Of a stretch of DNA of 5,966 bases, positions 5,250-5,966 are shown in pieces (position 1 is the first letter of the stretch; each line of letters begins with the position of its first letter). Source of the stretch: Acidobacteriaceae bacterium. GTDB lineage: Bacteria > Acidobacteriota > Terriglobia > Terriglobales > Acidobacteriaceae. The stretch covers positions 1 to 5,966 of the forward strand of contig JAOAPG010000076.1 of assembly GCA_025462785.1 (NCBI GenBank), given 5' to 3'. The notes below the pieces were generated by a model. It was not told the origin of the DNA. It saw only the letters and a list, made by a program, of their open reading frames with translations, and did no database searches. A program made the translations under genes and the position numbers.

Positions 5250-5837
5250 TTGAGTTTTATTAACTTTGCAGCCCGCGAGATCAATTGCAAAATCGTGTAT
5301 TACGGTGCCGGGCTGGGCGGCAAGACGACCAATCTGCAACATATTTTCCAGAAGACGGCAGAGCAGCAAAAGGGCAAGATGATCTCCCTGGCAACGGAGA
5401 CGGAGCGAACTCTATTCTTCGACTTCCTGCCACTGGATTTGGGATCAGTTCGCGGCTTTAAGACCAGAATTCACTTATATACGGTTCCGGGCCAAGTTTT
5501 CTACGACGCCAGCCGCAAACTGATTCTGCGCGGCGTCGATGGCATAGTCTTCGTAGCGGACTCGCAGCAGGAACGTATGGACGCGAATGTCGAGGCTCTC
5601 GACAATCTGATGTCAAACCTCAAGGAACATAACTACGATTTCAATAAGATCCCGTACGTCCTCCAACTCAATAAGCGGGATCTGCCGAATGTGCTTCCTG
5701 TCGAGACGCTCTCTGCGGAATTGCGTCGCAAGAACGAGCCGGTAATCGAAGCAGTAGCATTCCAGGGCGGCGGAGTATTTGAGACATTGAAGGAAATAGC
5801 GCGACAGGTACTGCTGGAGTTGAAGCAAGGCGGGTAG
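5250..5837 (+). CDS. mglA: MglA-like Ras-superfamily polarity GTPase
   Basis: This is a small cytoplasmic GTPase of the MglA family, which in Myxococcus sets the leading cell pole for gliding and type IV pilus motility. From TTG 5250 it is 195 aa, the same length as M. xanthus MglA as I recall it. It starts MSFINFAAREINCKIVYYG. G1 is GAGLGGKT at residues 19-26. R53, in TETERT, aligns with the intrinsic arginine finger of M. xanthus MglA. G3 is TVPGQ with T78 and Q82; the family has Thr where canonical Ras proteins have Asp. G4 is NKRD at 141-144, and the C-terminus ends LKQGG. All catalytic landmarks are present, so it should be an active GTPase. The MglB (Roadblock) GAP partner is not in the window. 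The gene has its own promoter candidate and a 166-bp spacer from the VWA gene, so it is probably a separate unit. Acidobacterial homologs are not necessarily tied to gliding. Confidence 0.95.
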   Translation: MSFINFAAREINCKIVYYGAGLGGKTTNLQHIFQKTAEQQKGKMISLATETERTLFFDFLPLDLGSVRGFKTRIHLYTVPGQVFYDASRKLILRGVDGIVFVADSQQERMDANVEALDNLMSNLKEHNYDFNKIPYVLQLNKRDLPNVLPVETLSAELRRKNEPVIEAVAFQGGGVFETLKEIARQVLLELKQGG

Positions 5838-5841
5838 GGCA

Positions 5842-5869
5842 GGCTCTAGGCGTTAGGCTCTTGGCTCTA
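5842..5869. repeat. Four tandem 7-bp units (GGCTCTA type)
   Basis: Four head-to-tail heptamers start just after the mglA stop codon: GGCTCTA (5842), GGCGTTA (5849), GGCTCTT (5856) and GGCTCTA (5863). GC then follows as the start of a fifth. The register is exact, with no gaps. It may be a short heptamer repeat of the dispersed kind. No coding or terminator function is evident. Confidence 0.65.
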
Positions 5870-5920
5870 GCAATAGCAGCGTAGTTCTTGATCTCGCTTA
5901 CCGTGGCCCATATTAAGGCT

Positions 5921-5950
5921 GCCCATTCTTCACGCTTTGTGCGAAAGGGC
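5921..5950. repeat. Imperfect palindrome, REP-like
   Basis: Arms GCCC (5921-5924), TTC (5926-5928) and CAC (5931-5933) pair with GTG (5939-5941), GAA (5943-5945) and GGGC (5947-5950), with a GCTTT loop: 10 pairs interrupted by small internal loops. It resembles from memory the 'GCCC-AT-CCTTC ... GAAGGGTGGG' palindromes seen in spacers of acidobacterial genomes. It could also be a terminator serving a gene beyond the window. The rest of 5872-5966 shows nothing recognisable. Confidence 0.4.
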
Positions 5951-5966
5951 TGGAGCGAGAATTTCC

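Noticed and set aside
4823..5369. Long minus-strand frames across the end of the third VWA gene and the start of mglA
   Set aside because: They run antisense to two strong genes, and their translations are Arg/Pro-rich with no family motif.
5475..5495. Thr instead of Asp in the GTPase G3 motif (TVPGQ) as a defect
   Set aside because: Thr at this place (T78) is the normal state of MglA proteins, not a loss specific to this gene.

Overview
The window looks like a stretch of an Acidobacteriota (Terriglobia-type) chromosome. This rests mainly on three secreted proteins that share the architecture of the 'VWFA-related Acidobacterial domain' family. It is supported by a Myxococcus-type MglA GTPase and by short dispersed-repeat-like sequences in the spacers. 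The assignment is by recognition of families, not by a database search.

Layout, left to right. Positions 1-73 hold the unresolved tail of an upstream unit and a small CACAGAG repeat. Positions 74-1120 (+) encode an RluD-type 23S rRNA pseudouridine synthase. Positions 1175-2347 (+) encode the first exported VWA protein, under an exact TATAAT box that would give a nearly leaderless mRNA. A short convergent spacer with two perfect inverted repeats follows. Positions 2423-3544 (-) encode the second exported VWA protein. A 159-bp divergent spacer follows, then the third exported VWA protein at 3704-5083 (+). A 166-bp spacer holds a hairpin, a triple GTAAC repeat and an extended -10 promoter. Positions 5250-5837 (+) encode a 195-aa MglA-like Ras-type GTPase that starts at a TTG codon behind a strong Shine-Dalgarno sequence. 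The last 129 bp hold four tandem 7-bp units and an imperfect palindrome, with no recognisable gene.

The three VWA proteins share one plan: signal peptide, long Pro/Ser/Gln-rich tether, a beta-rich segment containing 'V-D-x-x-G ... DF-x-V-x-(E/D)-D', a VWA domain, and a C-terminal R-x-QY-x-x-x-Y ... R-x-GY-type tail. They are distant paralogs in + - + order. The first two keep all MIDAS metal ligands. The third has lost both serines and the threonine, so it probably cannot bind a metal ion in the usual way. The second and third also carry Gly/Pro-rich insertions just before the MIDAS threonine loop.

A working picture, which is inference, is an exported adhesion or scaffold module beside a cytoplasmic polarity GTPase. 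Co-transcription is not supported: each gene has its own spacer and, in two cases, a promoter candidate. The MglB partner of MglA is not in the window. I found no CRISPR array, tRNA, rRNA, transposase or complete mobile element.
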